A stretch of 64,000 bases of DNA from Zanthoxylum bungeanum (GCA_019454045.1 SKCR01017745.1:62001-126000); one strand, 5' to 3'; counted from the first letter of the stretch, positions 44,180 to 57,068 are shown. Made by a program: numbers and translations. The notes: generated from the sequence alone by a model not told the origin.

Positions 44180-45759
44180 TCAATAATACTTTGATTGATT
44201 AGATATACTACCTCACAAGCTCAGCTATCTTTAACTTACACAAATATTTTTTTTGAAAACGTTGGAAATTCCGTCGTCAAACTACCCGACCCGCGTTTAA
44301 ACAGAGTAGGTAAAACCTCAAGTTGTTCTAGGCTCTTATAAGAAATACACCTCTTATACTCAAACACAGAACCTGACAACCAAATCATAAGTCATTTACC
44401 ACAAAACCATACCATTTGGGAGCACACAAATATTTCTCCACAACTATAATGTTAATGTTGTTATCCAAATATAGAAGTTCGAATCCAAGGTCCCGTTGTC
44501 AAATTTTTTAATTAGTTTTAATCTTATCAAATTTTAATTTTAATTAGATTGGATTGCATTATCAGATAATTTTAATATACAATCCAATATAGTATCTGAA
44601 CTGATAAGATCAAAGTTTTTCAAAAGATTTTGGATCAAATTAAATGAAGTAGGCTTTTGAATTCCAAAAATAATCAACTTGGATTTGAATCATTTGATAA
44701 GTCCTAAGATGTATGAACTTGCTTTCATAAGTTACTACGTTATGTTAAACATTATATATCAATTTTATGATTTACCTTGTCACCCTGAATAATTGACACA
44801 ACTCCTGGTTAATTATACCCAAAACTTAATCCATTTTGAGTAACTTATAATGTAACTCTTAATGATTTGTTGGGTCTCTAAATCACAATAATTTTTTGGC
44901 TTCTTCTTATAGAACCTTTGGTGCACTTCCAAAATTTTATTTTATTAAAAAAAATCAGACCAATAGCTAAAATATTAGAAGAAGTGATACTATCAGATGA
45001 TTTATATTATGTATGAAAATGTTAATGAGTGTCATAAAAATACTTATTAAGGATCCATTTTAAGAAAGTTTTTATGAAAAAATTAATATTTTAATAATTT
45101 TTTGTATTTCTCATAAAAATAACGTGAAAACTTTCCAAAAATAAAATTTTAATGAGTGTTCTTAATACACTCGTTAGCATAATACTATTATGTATTGCTA
45201 ATAAAAATCTGTAACAGCAAGTAATCAAATATATTTTCCTTCATTATTCGCCGATTTTCTTCTATCAATAACAGCATTAGGAGGATCTTAGGTAAGCTCG
45301 AGTCTATTACGTGCACGTTTGATACAAATATCTTTCCAAATATTTTATGATGCACTAGTTTTTCTCAAAGGTTTTTATAAGAGAACCGTTCCAAATTTAA
45401 AAAAATTATATAACATTAATTATTTAATGAACTAATTGATATTAATTGGATTAATCATATTTATTTAATGATTAAATAAAATATTACATGATATTTATAT
45501 TATTATTTAATAAATATCTTTTGGTGCAGAGAAATATTACATTAATTACAATATATAATAATGTTGTGCGCTAGCAAATTGATATTTATGCAACTTGCTA
45601 GCATAATGATGAATTAAACACATATTACATATATGTGGGCAAATTGGACTTTATGTTTGGCATTTATAAACCAAATGTTTAATAATTCTCATAACTTAAC
45701 CTAGACACAAAATTTAGTGGGGAACTTTTCTAGGTAAAAACACTTCACAGAATTTGGTG
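44180..45759. other. AT-rich intergenic stretch with a small MITE candidate
   Basis: No gene. Imperfect terminal inverted repeats GTTAATGAGTGT (45021-45032) and the complement of ACACTCGTTAGC (45168-45179) enclose ~160 bp, a possible MITE. The last part (about 45640-45759) adjoins the Copia insertion and resumes at 55695. Confidence 0.4.
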
Positions 45760-45764
45760 GAGAA
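45760..45764 (+). other. Target-site duplication GAGAA (left) of the Copia element
   Basis: GAGAA directly before TGTTGGACAATT, repeated at 55690-55694 directly after CACTTACA. Confidence 0.85.
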
Positions 45765-47751
45765 TGTTGGACAATTATGACTCATAGCATCACTATTTGT
45801 ACAGAACATGGTGTTGTTGTACAAATTAACTATGTGACAAAGGAAATTGCTCTTTTATCATTTGTAATTGGATTACCGGGATATATAAATGATAAAAGTC
45901 CATATGATTAGTTCCGGATTAATAAGATATGAGACAATATTAATCCACTAAGGTTTAATCATTAAAATATTCATAGTCGTAGTATTATCGAGATTGTACA
46001 TCGATAATGCGGAATAGACTAATATTGCACTTGTGCGTGTTATGAGAGCATAATGGCATAGTTCTCATATATTTGAGTATTGGATACTCATGCAAGTGTA
46101 ATAGGAGGTTGTGTTCACCGATGGTACGGAAACAGCTTCGCTCTGGATAGACCCCTCAGAATTCCATTGGTAGTATGACTATGTGTCTATGGAAATCCGA
46201 ATCAGGGTAGGTGTATTTGGTCTTAACCTGAGACTTGCATCGCTAATACTTGCGACAATCAGTATACTTTGGTTTTGGTCGTCCATGGTTTTAACAGGTT
46301 CTGTGTACGCCTCTTCTAGGTATACTGAGAATCGTAGTGTATTGGGTGTGATGTCAAGATGGAAGTATCACTTCAGTCATATGGAGATGATGATCACGTA
46401 GGATACGTAACTAGTACTCTTATGTACTGCAGTCATCGGGATAATATGACTATGTCATGTTTATCCGATTATAGAGACTAGTTACCAGAGATCCGATATG
46501 TGCTTCGTACGGGGCAGACACAATTCCAGCCCCAGGCCTAGCATGTGACATCAGATATTGGATCGTAATACGCAATACTACGTATACTACGCCTGACAAA
46601 GATTACATATTCATTTAAAGAAGATTTCTGGAGAATTGGGTAGGCACGGTGCTTTGCTAGAAGCCAACCATGTTTTGTAAATCGGTAAGAACGTGGTACC
46701 GGGTACGCACGTATTCGGATAGTCCGATGACCGTATTTACTGCCAACATATCCAGGGATCTCTTGGGTCGCCTCCCAAAGATTCACCGATGATGTTTGAC
46801 TCGAACATATAATTAATCTTGGAATTAATTATGAGAGAGAAAATTAATCTGGGATTAATTACGGCAAATAATTAATCTGGGAATCAATTATCAAAGAGAA
46901 AGAATTAATCTGGGATTAATTGCGATGATAATTTATCTGGGATTAAATTCGTCGAGAAGAGAGAACGCGATTAATTTGGAATTAATCGGCAAAATAAATT
47001 TAATAGTTAAATTGGATTTTTCTATTTAATTTATTTATTTGGGCTAAAATAATATATTGGATATATTAATTGAAATTAGATTTCAATGCGGAATTAAAAT
47101 TGGATTTTAATTCAAACGAACGAATTAATTTGGAATTAATTCGAGAGCGACTTCCGTAATAATTTTGCTAGACATTATTATTTAATTAAATTAGATTTAA
47201 TTACGTTGCGACGGAAGTTTCGTTTAATCGGATTAAACGAAACTTAGCCCGAAGTGTGTTGAATAAGCTCACTTGAATTTTGAATTTAAAGTGAGGCCCA
47301 CCAACTTACATCATTTGTCATTCAAGTTGATGGAAGTGGTTGAGAGCTTTAATGAAAGCTTCTCCAACACACTTTGTGTTTTGTTTTGCTTTTGAAAAGC
47401 ATATACACATTTTGTGTGAGTTGACTTGGTCAATTGTCTCTAGAAAACACAAAACAAATTTCTCTCTCTCCCTTGTCTTCTCCTTGGGTGAAACTTGTAG
47501 GCTTTCTCCATGGAATTTTCGTTTCAAAAATTCAAGCTTGCTAGCACATTTAGAGTCAAAGGAAGGTGATAAGGAGACTCACCCGAGAGTTTGGAACTCG
47601 TCTTCAAGCTCTGAAGCTTCCAACACATCCAACAAAGGTGGAAAATTTTGAAATCTCCTCAACCAATCAATGTGAGTATTCCACAACTCTCTTGATAATT
47701 CACACACAAATCACTCTTAGAGATCATTGACATGTTCTAGGAACACTTACA
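45765..47751 (+). repeat. 5' LTR of the Copia element
   Basis: 1987 bp. Contains a 72-codon open frame (46183-46401) shared with the other LTR copies and a cluster of AATTAATCTGGGATTAATT-like repeats (46800-46990). Confidence 0.85.
46800..46990 (+). repeat. Short palindromic repeats in the Copia LTR
   Basis: Several near-copies of AATTAATCTGGGATTAATT separated by 15-25 bp. Also at 54750-54930, and inverted at about 11820-11960 in the solo LTR. Confidence 0.7.
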
Positions 47752-47752
47752 A

Positions 47753-47766
47753 TGGTATTAAAGCGA
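47753..47766 (+). promoter_or_regulatory. Degraded primer-binding site
   Basis: TGGTATTAAAGCGA against the expected TGGTATCAGAGCCA-type sequence for initiator Met tRNA. It lies 1 nt after the LTR. Confidence 0.65.
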
Positions 47767-50429
47767 TCTAAGTGCGATTTGGAAATCTAGGGTTCTAAAC
47801 TTTAAATTTGGGTATTTTTGCTTGGAGCATGAAAATGCAAAATTGATGGTTTGGTTGAGCTTGGATGATGTTTAATTTGATTTGTACATCTTAGGAATTG
47901 AGAAAATGTATTGGATAATTTTTCCTCTAATTCCCTAGGCTTGGCCGAATGCACCTTAGAATAGATTCATGGTGAATTTTTGAAATTTGACATATTGGAT
48001 GTGTTGATGGCATAATAGAAATATTGACTGTTGATTTAAATTGGATTGAAATCAAATTGAATGTTTTTTGTATGCCTTTGCCGTGAATGAAGCATGTTGT
48101 TGGAAGATTGATTTTGCTTTAATTTGTGTTGGACATAAATTGAAATGTAAAGTATGATTAATTGAATTAATTAGTATTTTGGAAATATTAGATTAATTGA
48201 TTAATTATACTAATTACACTTGAATTGAATTAATTTGTAATTTGGAATAATGAATTAATTTAATTTGTTGTAATTGGGCTTAATGGGCTTGGTTGGGCTA
48301 AGTTTGGTTTATGATAATTGGTTGGATCCAATTGAGCCTAAAACCATTTCCATAAAGTCCAAATATGATAATTGGGCCTTTAAAATTTTAATTGGGCCTA
48401 ATGGGCTTAAATTGATTTTTGGCATAGGGTGATTCATAATTGGGCCTTGTCATCTTGAGTTTGACCCATAATTGCCAAAGCCCATGCCTAATGAATTAAT
48501 TGAAAGCCCATTGGACTTTAATTGAATAGTATTGGATACTAATTGGGCCTTTGAGACCCATAAAGATTGGATTTGGAATCCAAGTCTAAAAGGCACTTTA
48601 AAAGTGTAATTATTTAATTTGGAATTAAATAAGAATTAGTATTGAATATAATTTTAATTGGATTTGAAATTGTAGTTCGATATAATTCAAGAATACATAC
48701 TTTGAGTATTTATTCTTAAACGAGTTTGACTCGCGCAAATCAAATCGTTGTTTGAACATTGGATGGTCATTAATCAAAGATTAATTAATTGGATTAGATT
48801 GATTGATAACATGCTTTGTGTGAATACATGTATGTGTTGTATGAATAATGTATATCAGATGGATATTAGATGGGTGAGGGCAATTTTGGAAATTATTGTA
48901 ATAAATTTAGAATTTATTAAATTGGACCTGCGTGTCCAGCCTATTACCTCTTTTCTCATTGTCTTTCTCTTCTCACCTATTCCCCTCAATGTAAATGAGG
49001 TTTCTTTAGAAGTGTTATGTAATTGGGTAGAAGTATGAATAGTGCTAGCGGAAGAGAAGAAATAGAGAGATTTGTTCTAGGAACAAATTGTTTTATATAT
49101 CCATCCGCATATCATTATTATTTTATTCGCGCCTTATTATGCTTTTAGAATGCATGCTTAAGGGTGTATGATGAGACCTAATCAAAAATAATTAATTGGT
49201 TGCCAATTACGCGAAAAACCCTCGACAAATATTAAGCGATTTCCTTCCATTGAATGATTCTCTCTCAAGATCCAAGATTGACACTGGTTTGTTGGCCAAA
49301 GTCAAGACCTTTGTCCATCGCGGATGTGTTTGAATCATGAAGGCTTTGTTCCATATCATATGTCTTGTCCAAGTTGTGATTTGTTGGCCAAAGTCAAGAT
49401 CACTTCTTGTCCATCGACATCGATTACGAAGCTTTCCAAAGTCAATGGGTCACGCTTAACTAGAATCATTAAGCTTGTTGTGCCAAAGCCAAAGCTTAGT
49501 TGATTTAGAGGAAAAGGTTAGGCAATATATTGGATTTATTGGCATATATCAGATATATGTTTCGGACTTGGATGTCCACCTACTGGATCTAGGAATCGGA
49601 TGAGATCCAATTGATCTTAGAGATCTACCTAGTTAAGTTTCATACAACTTGTTGGCCAAAGTCAAGGTTGTGTGTTATTTAACGGGATCCTAGCCCACTA
49701 GGAAACTAGGTTTCCCGAGTACTCAACAAAGGGTTAGAGGCTCGCCGAAAAATAGTGGGAGGCAAGTATTAAATTTGTAATTTCGTTTAGATACTTGCCA
49801 ACACGCGCTCATTTCATTTTTCGTCATTATTTGAATATATATATTAGTTGGACTAATATTTAATTGTTGTTTTAAAATAAACAGTTGGACTGTATTCAAA
49901 TTACTTCATTTATAGTTGATTATATAATTGGATTATAGTAATGAATATATTTGAATTTAACCAATCAAATTATAGTTGATTATATAGTTAGACTATAGTA
50001 AGCATTATATTCAATTGTACCAGAAATCATTGATTGGATAATTGGACTATTGGAATCAAGATAACTGAAAGATTAGTGTTTAGAACATAATCCTGGGTGA
50101 AAATGTCTTTCAACGGCTTTAATTTTCAGAATGAGAATAGAACCTCAGGATAGTCCTGGGAACTGAGAAGTTATTCTATTTGATAGAGTGACATCTCGGG
50201 CCTGAGCCCGGAGTTGAGCAAATAGTAGAGCATGAGCTTTGGAAGACTCATGGTGATGAAAACTTTAGTCCTCAATCATTTAATCTTGTTGCAATGACTC
50301 TTTAATTCCATCGTCAGAACTAAGGATTAGATCTTTATAGCATGATGTTGAAATTAAAGATTTTCATAGATCTATTCTTAGATCTTAGAAGTACAAATTG
50401 CAAAAGAAGCTCTTTCGCTCGCGTATGTC
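47767..50429 (+). other. Long AT-rich leader of the Copia element
   Basis: No gene. Contains repeated 'TTGGGCCTAATGGGCTT'-like phrases (48270-48530) and three copies of TTGTTGGCCAAAGTCAAG (49290, 49381, 49649). A 96-codon frame at 48748-49038 has no recognisable features. Confidence 0.5.
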
Positions 50430-50780
50430 AGATGGTACATCTGTCGAGCACTAGATGTCTCAGATGATTACTGACATCGATAAGCTAGGTTAGATGGGCA
50501 TTACCTACGTGGCCGAGACTACCAAAGATTTGATCTTATAGTCTCTACCCGAAAGTTAGGGCAGGTTCATTATGAACCAAGAGTAGACTCTTGGAGAGTT
50601 GATGGCTATGATCAAGGAGGCAGAGCCAGAGCTTCTAAAAGTGGCAAAGGCAAAATCATCAGAGTCTTCTGGGAAGAAAAAAGACATATCCCAAGATGTC
50701 TGCCTAAACTGTAGTAAACGGGGTCACTGAGGCGTGACTGTCGTATGGACAAGGTAGACATGAAGGAAGTGAAGAGGGGC
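50430..50780 (+). pseudogene. Copia gag remnant
   Basis: Fragments with Copia gag character: TLGELMAMIKEAEPELLKVA followed by SSGKKK and the zinc-knuckle start CLNCSKRGH. In-frame stops (for example TAG at 50584 and TGA after KRGH) and a frameshift in the knuckle make it non-functional. Confidence 0.65.
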
Positions 50781-51224
50781 AAGGCTCCGGCTTCAAGTAT
50801 GTTTGTCATAAATATGTTCACTACTAGTTTCAAAATTGGATTTTTGATACTAGATGTGGTACATAAATATGTATTGATGTGCAAAATCTGCTGATGAACA
50901 GGATACTGACTTCAGTTGAGATCGACCTGCGAGTTGGAAACGGGACAAGAGTCGTTGTTTTGGCCGTAGAAACCTAAGTTTTGGAACTGCTATTTGGGCA
51001 TGTACCTAAATTAGGAAACTGTTATAATGTACCTAGTTTGACTAGAAACATTATCTCTATATCTAAGTTTAACCCGTTGCGGGAATACCTTTATATTCTA
51101 GAACACTAAGTGTTTTATTTTATAAAGATGATATTGAGATAAACACATTAGATGTGAATAATAGTATTTATATTTTGAATATAAATAAATCTCAAACGTA
51201 TAAGATGACAAACAAATTGCTCAA

Positions 51225-51820
51225 ACTGATTTAATCAGATGAGACTTATTTATGGCATTGTTGTTTGGGACACATTAACAAGACTCGTATATCCACACTT
51301 TCGAAGAGTGGGTACTAGGACAGATTTGATTCTAATCAAATGATGTCTACGAATCTAGTTTATTAGGCAAAGTGCCTAAAACACCTTTTACTTGGTAAAA
51401 GTGCAAGTGCCACCGATCTGTTAGCCCTCGTTCATAGTGACGTAAGTGGGCCCATATCTAGCTAGGCTAGAGGTGGATATGAATACTTCGTAACCTTTAC
51501 GGATGTGGCATCGCGTTATGGTTATGTGTATCTTATGAAACACAAGTCAGAAACTTTTAGAGTTTCAACTTGAAGTAAATAGACAGACCGGCTAAAGTAT
51601 TCAACCGTCACGGTTAGACCGTGGTGGAAAATACTTAAGCAAAAAGTTTCTCGATTATTTGAAAGAGTATGGTATTCTTTCACAGTGGACTCCTCCCGGG
51701 ACACCTCAAATTGACAGTGTTTCCGATAAGAGAAACCGAACTTTGTTGGACATGGTAAGGTTAATGATGAGTCACTCTGAGCTACCAATTTCCTTATGAG
51801 GATACACATTAAACAGTGCA
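51225..51820 (+). pseudogene. Copia integrase remnant
   Basis: ETYLWHCCLGHINKTRI (GAG-pre-integrase zinc-binding region, about 51240-51290), LALVHSDVSGPIS and YEYFVTFTDVASRYGYVYLM (start of the core, about 51420-51535) are recognisable. Multiple stops follow. Confidence 0.7.
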
Positions 51821-52329
51821 ATACTTATTTTGAATAATTTTCCATGAAAATCTGTTAGACATACTTCATATTAGATATGAACAGGGAAAAACCGGGTTTC
51901 TCATTCCTGAAGATTTGGGAATGCTGGACATACACTAAATGTTTGGATGATACCAAACTAGAACCCAAATCGGATAAGTACCTATTTGTAGGTTTTCCTA
52001 GGGAAACCAAATTATAGTACTTATACAACTCACAAGAGAACAATGTAATTGTTGCTCTCCATGCGGTTTTCCTAAGAGGAATACTAAATTGCAGTGGTAG
52101 GTGGGAAGAAAGTAAAACTCGATGAAAATCAGAGTAATACTATTCCAGGCACCCAGTCCTCACGGAACACCAACAGTTCATCAGGGATGAAACTGTACCA
52201 ATAATATTCGAATACACAAGAACCGCGTAGGTCGGAGAGAGTCAGAAAACAACCTGGGAGGTATGGGTTTCTGATCTCACCTCATGTAGATGTCAATCTT
52301 ATTGAGGAAGACGAACCGACTACGTATGA

Positions 52330-52990
52330 GGAAGTGATACAAGGTATCGACTCCTTTCATGGCAAAGTGTCATGAAGTCCTAAATGGATTCCATGTATAC
52401 CAACCAAGTTTCGAAACTGGTTGATGTACTGGAAGGCATTGTGCCTATTGGTACTAAATGAGTCTTCAAGGAAGACAAACATGGATGACAACATACAAAC
52501 GTACAAAGCTAGGCTTGTAGCGAAAAGGTATCGCTATCAACATTGTGTTGATTACGACGAAACCTTTTACCTGTTGCCATGAATAAAATCCATTTGGATA
52601 ATGCTTGCTAATGCTGCATGTTTCATTTATGAAATATGCAGCTGAACGTCAAAATCACTTTCCTTAAACGGAAACCTTTTAGAGGATGTTACAACATCCT
52701 GACGGTTTTGTCGCACCAAAACATGCAAACAAGGTTTGCAAGTTAATTTGATCCATTTATGGATTGAAGCAAACATTGCGTTCTTGGAACCAGCGTTTTG
52801 ATGTAATCATAATGGTATATGATTTAATTCAAAACGAAAATGATTATTGTGTATATAAGGAGATTAGTGGGAGTGCACTGACAATGATTGTCCTATATAA
52901 TGATGATACATCATTTCTTGGAAGTGACTTCCCATAATATAATCTAAGTCGTGTGAAAGCGTGGCTTCATGAAAATTCTCCGTAGAATAC
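52330..52990 (+). pseudogene. Copia reverse-transcriptase remnant
   Basis: Pieces of RT: PDGFVAPKHANKVCKL, SIYGLKQTLRSWNQRFD and LYNDDTSFLGSD, where NDD replaces the catalytic VDD. Stops and shifts are frequent. Confidence 0.7.
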
Positions 52991-53099
52991 TTGGGGAAAC
53001 AACATTTATTCTAGGAATAATGATCTACTGGGATAGATCTAAAAGTTGTTGGCACTCTCCGAGAACTCGTACATTGAAAGATATTTACGTGACCTGGTG

Positions 53100-53460
53100 T
53101 CTCATATACTTTGAGCATAAGGAGTCACAATCAGGCCAATCCAAGTGATGGTCACTGGATTGATGTTAAGAACATCCTTAAGTATCTTAGAGGAACTAAG
53201 GATGCTTTCTTAAGCTATGGAGAAGGAGAACTTGAAGTGACTGGGTTCGCTGCTGTAAGTTTCCAAAACGACAATAACGACTGTAAGTCGTAATAAGGGT
53301 ACTATATAGTTTGAATAATGGAACAGTGAGCTGGAAATCTTCCAAGCAAGATACTGTTGCCGAATAAACAACGGAAGCGGAATATTGCTGCAGTTGAGGC
53401 AGCAAAAGAAGCATTTTGGATCTATTATAATCCTAATTAGATTAGGTATAGTTCTGTTAG
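53100..53460 (+). pseudogene. Copia RNase H remnant
   Basis: GHWIDVKNILKYLRGTKDAF and YGEGELEVTGFA are the start of Copia RNase H. The following 'SWKSSKQDT' and 'EAE' parts are recognisable in shifted frames with stops. Confidence 0.75.
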
Positions 53461-53698
53461 CAGCTGAGCTAGGCTATAACACATGCTAAAGAATTAATGG
53501 TCTCATCAATGATCTAAATATGTACTTCAATTATTTCATCTGATTCGTCGGATCATACATCGTGGCGATATGATGATCGAATAAATCGCATCAGATGATA
53601 ACCTTGCAAATCCGTTGACGAAAGTAGTTTCTCAGCAGAAGTTTGAACGACCCGTACATAGTTCAAGTGTAGGACACTTGAGTGATTGGCTATAGGCC

Positions 53699-53709
53699 AA
53701 GTGGGAGAT
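53699..53709 (+). promoter_or_regulatory. Polypurine tract of the Copia element
   Basis: AAGTGGGAGAT immediately before TGTTGGACAATT. Confidence 0.8.
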
Positions 53710-55689
53710 TGTTGGACAATTATGACCCATAGCATCACTATTTGTACAGAACATGGTGTTGTTGTACAAATTAACTATGTGACAAAAGAAATTGCTCTTT
53801 TATCATTTGTAATTGGATTACCGGGATATATAAATGATAAAAGTCCATATGATTAGTTCCAGATTAATAAGATACGAGACAATATTAATCCACTAAGGTT
53901 TAATCATTAAAATATCCATAGTCGTAGTATTATCGAGATTGGACATCGATAATGCGGAATAGACTAGTATTGCACTGTGCGTGTTATGGGAGCATAACGA
54001 CATAGTTCTCATATATTTGAGTATTGGATACTCATGCAAGTGTAATAGGAGTTTGTGTTCATCGATGGTACGGAAACAGCTTCACTCTGGATAGACCCCT
54101 CAGAATTCCATTGGTAGTATGACTATGTGTCTATGGAAATCCGAATCAGGGTAGGTGTATTTGGTCTTAACCTGAGACTTGCATCGCTAATACCTGCGAC
54201 AATCAGTATACTTTGGTTTTGGTCGTCCAGGGCTTTAACAGGTTCTGTGTACGCCTCTTCTGGGTATACTGAGAATCGTAGTGTATTGGGTGTGATGTCA
54301 AGATGGAAGTATCACTTCAGTCATATGGAGATGATGATCACGTAGGATACGTAACTAGTACTCTTATGTACTGCAGTCATCGGGATAATATGACTATGTC
54401 ATGTTTATCCGATTATAGAGACTAGTTACCAGAGATCCGATATGTGCTTCGTACGGGGCAGACACAATTCCAGCCCCAGGCCTAGCATGTGACATCAGAT
54501 ATTGGATCGTAATACGCAATACTACGTATACTACGCCTGACAAAGATTACATATTCCTTTAAAGAAGATTTCTGGAGAATTGGGTAGGCACGGTACTTTG
54601 CTAGAAGCCAACCATGTTTTGTAAATCGGTAAGAACGTGGTACCGGGTACGCACGTATTCGGATAGTCCGATGACCGTATTTACTGCCAACATATCCAGG
54701 GATCTCTTGGGTCGCCTCCCAAAGATTCACCGATGATGTTTGACTCGAACATATAATTAATCTGGAATTAATTATGAGAGAGAAAATTAATCTGGGATTA
54801 ATTACGGCAAATAATTAATCTGGGAATCAATTATCAAAGAGAAAGAATTAATTTGGATTAATTGCGATGATAATTTATCTGGGATTAAATTCGTCGAGAA
54901 GAGAGAACGCGATTAATTTGGAATTAATCGGCAAAATAAATTTAATAGTTAAATTGGATTTTTCTATTTAATTTATTTATTTGGGCTAAAATAATATATT
55001 GGATATATTAATTGAAATTAGATTTCAATGCGGAATTAAAATTGGATTTTAATTCAAATGAACGAATTAATTTGGAATTAATTCGCGAGCGACTTCCGTA
55101 ATAATTTTGCTAGACATATTATTTAATTAAATTAGATTTAATTACGTTGCGACGGAAGTTTCGTTTAATCGGATTAAACGAACTTAGCCCGGAGTGTGTT
55201 GAATAAGCCCACTTGAATTTTGAATTTAAAGTGGGGCCCACCAACTTACATCATTTGTCATTCAAGTTGATGGAAGTGGTTGAGAGCTTTAATGAAAGCT
55301 TCTCCAACACACTTTGTGTTTTGTTTTGCTTTTGAAAAGCATATACACATTTTGTGTGAGTTGACTTGGTCAATTGTCTCTAGAAAAACAAAACAAATTT
55401 CTCTCTCTCCCTTGTCTTCTCCTTGGGTGAAACTTGTAGGCTTTCTCCATGGAATTTTTGTTTCAAAAATTCAAGCTTGCCAGCACATTTAGAGTCAAAG
55501 GAAGGTGATATGGAGACTCCCCAGAGAGTTTGGAACTCATCTTCAAGCTCCGAAGCTTCCAACACATCCAACAAAGGTGGAAATTTTGAAATCTCCTCGA
55601 TCAATCAATGTGAGTATTCCGTAACTCTCTTGATAATTCACACACAAATCACTCTTAGAGATCATTGGCATGTTCTAGGAACACTTACA
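53710..55689 (+). repeat. 3' LTR of the Copia element
   Basis: 1980 bp, nearly identical to 45765-47751, with few substitutions and short indels. It carries the same 72-codon frame at 54127-54345. Confidence 0.88.
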
Positions 55690-55694
55690 GAGAA

Positions 55695-56235
55695 AACTTT
55701 GAGCTTCTCAACAACTCATTCCAAAGAGATTTGAAGATTTAATCTTTGATCAAGCTTATAGGTAAATTCTTGATCATCTCTTTCATGATATGCCTTCTTT
55801 GATGATTTAGATGTCATGCTTGAGATGTATTTTGTGTTGGATGCATAGTAGCGTAGCTTGAGATTGTGTTGAGGTTAAAATGATTGTGCATAGGTGCTTG
55901 AGAAGCATAGAGACACGAGTTTCATATAAATAGGTCAATGATCTTGTTAGAAATGGAGCATTAATTAGGGTTTGGAACTCTAATTGATGGTTTGTAATCA
56001 AGGCTATCATTCTAGAATCACTTGACCACCTTTAAGTGATATAGAATTGTTCTTGAGTTGCTTCTTTATAGGATTCATGTTTGGTTTGTGATTTAGATTC
56101 AAAATTATGCATATATGTGTTTTGAAAGCATTTATATATTGTATAATGTTTGATATTATGAAAATGCATGATTTATTCTTTAATTATTATGGATGTGTGT
56201 GAGTTTTGGAAACTCGTATAGACATGTGGGTCTGC
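55695..56235 (+). repeat. LTR-type piece of the second Copia family, plus orientation
   Basis: Shares ordered landmarks, in reverse complement, with about 60180-60480: GATCAAGCTTA[TC]AGGTAA, TTAGGGTTTGGAACTC, ATTCTAGAATCACTTGACCA, TAGAATTGTTC and TTTGGTTTGTG. It was the target of the Copia insertion at 45765 and its left part should be sought at about 45640-45759. It is abutted at about 56236 by a piece in the opposite orientation. Confidence 0.55.
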
Positions 56236-56717
56236 TATGTTGTACAATTCCGATTGACACTCCAAGCACCAACTCATCAAACTCTCATTTAGTACTAATC
56301 TGGATGGTACCACAGTCTCATCTCCTCCACATGTTTATCGAATGACTCAGGAGGTAAGACCTTTATAAGCGGGTATGTTATGTTGTCTTGTCCTTGAACC
56401 TTCAAGAACACTATGGCTTTTCGTTCAATAATCTCTCTAATTACGCGGTATTTTCTTTCCACGTATTAGACTTGGAATGCGCCATCGGCTCCTTAGCTTG
56501 CGCGATGGCTCTGTTATTATCACAGTACAATTGGATCGAATCCGCAATACTAGGCACAACACCAAGTTCTGTGATAAAATTTCTAATCCAAACAGCTTCT
56601 TTAGCAGCTTCTGAAGCCGCTATAAATTCCGCCTCCGTGGTGGAATCAGCTGTTGAGCCTTGCTTTGAACATCACCAACTAACAGCACCACCGTTAAGGG
56701 TAAATATGTATCTTGAC
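56236..56717 (-). pseudogene. Copia RNase H / 3' end remnant (second Copia family), minus strand
   Basis: Closely parallels 62070-62537 base for base over long stretches. The minus strand encodes parts of Copia RNase H (the AVSW...EAEF, LYCDNN blocks) with stops. The copy is cut at about 56717, where TGTTGGGGCAG begins and matches nothing in the right-hand copy. Confidence 0.7.
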
Positions 56718-56741
56718 TGTTGGGGCAGTTGTGGAACCCCT
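56718..56741. other. Start of an unclassified insertion, later hit by hAT
   Basis: TGTTGGGGCAGTTGTG precedes the hAT target duplication. The same sequence resumes after 59713 with AGAGTCGGATCGG. A TGTTGG start suggests an LTR, but its end was not found. Confidence 0.35.
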
Positions 56742-57068
56742 TAGACCTGGCCGGCGGTTCAGTTCCGGTTCGGCCGAACCGAACCGGCCGGTTTCCGGTT
56801 CCATAAGTGTGGAACCGAACCGGAACCGAACCGGTCGGTTCCAGTTCTGATTTGGTTCGAATTTTTTTTTTAAATTTCGAAAAAAAAAATTAATAAATTA
56901 GATTAATTTAATAAATAAATAAAATTATTAAATTGAAGAGCTTGAACTTAAATTTTAAAAAATTTAAGTTGCCCACGTATCCTCCAGGGGTGAGAGGAAT
57001 CAAAGCTCACGTAGTTCCATTACAATTTTAAGATATTTCCCCTTTATAAATTTACAATTTTGTAATTA

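Larger units (their letters stand above)
45765..55689 (+). mobile_element. Full-length Ty1/Copia element with dead coding region
   Basis: 5' LTR 45765-47751, 3' LTR 53710-55689, both TGTTGGACAATTATGAC...CACTTACA, TSD GAGAA. Directly after the 5' LTR is ATGGTATTAAAGCGA, a degraded match to the initiator-Met-tRNA primer site TGGTATCAGAGC. Directly before the 3' LTR is AAGTGGGAGAT, a polypurine tract. The interior has gag, integrase, RT and RNase H in Copia order but with many stops and frameshifts. The LTRs look about 95-98% identical in the stretches I compared. The gag-pol remnants start only near 50430, leaving ~2.7 kb of AT-rich leader. Confidence 0.88.

Noticed and set aside
44463..44495. 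GTTCGAATCC B-box-like motif suggesting a tRNA or SINE
   Set aside because: No cloverleaf can be drawn around it and no A box lies at the right distance.
46538..46786. 82-codon antisense frame in the Copia LTR, also at 54482-54730
   Set aside because: The equivalent segment in the solo LTR (about 12000-12080) has a stop, so it is not kept across the family.
48748..49038. 96-codon frame in the Copia leader as a host gene
   Set aside because: No recognisable motif, AT-rich composition like its surroundings, and it lies inside the element.
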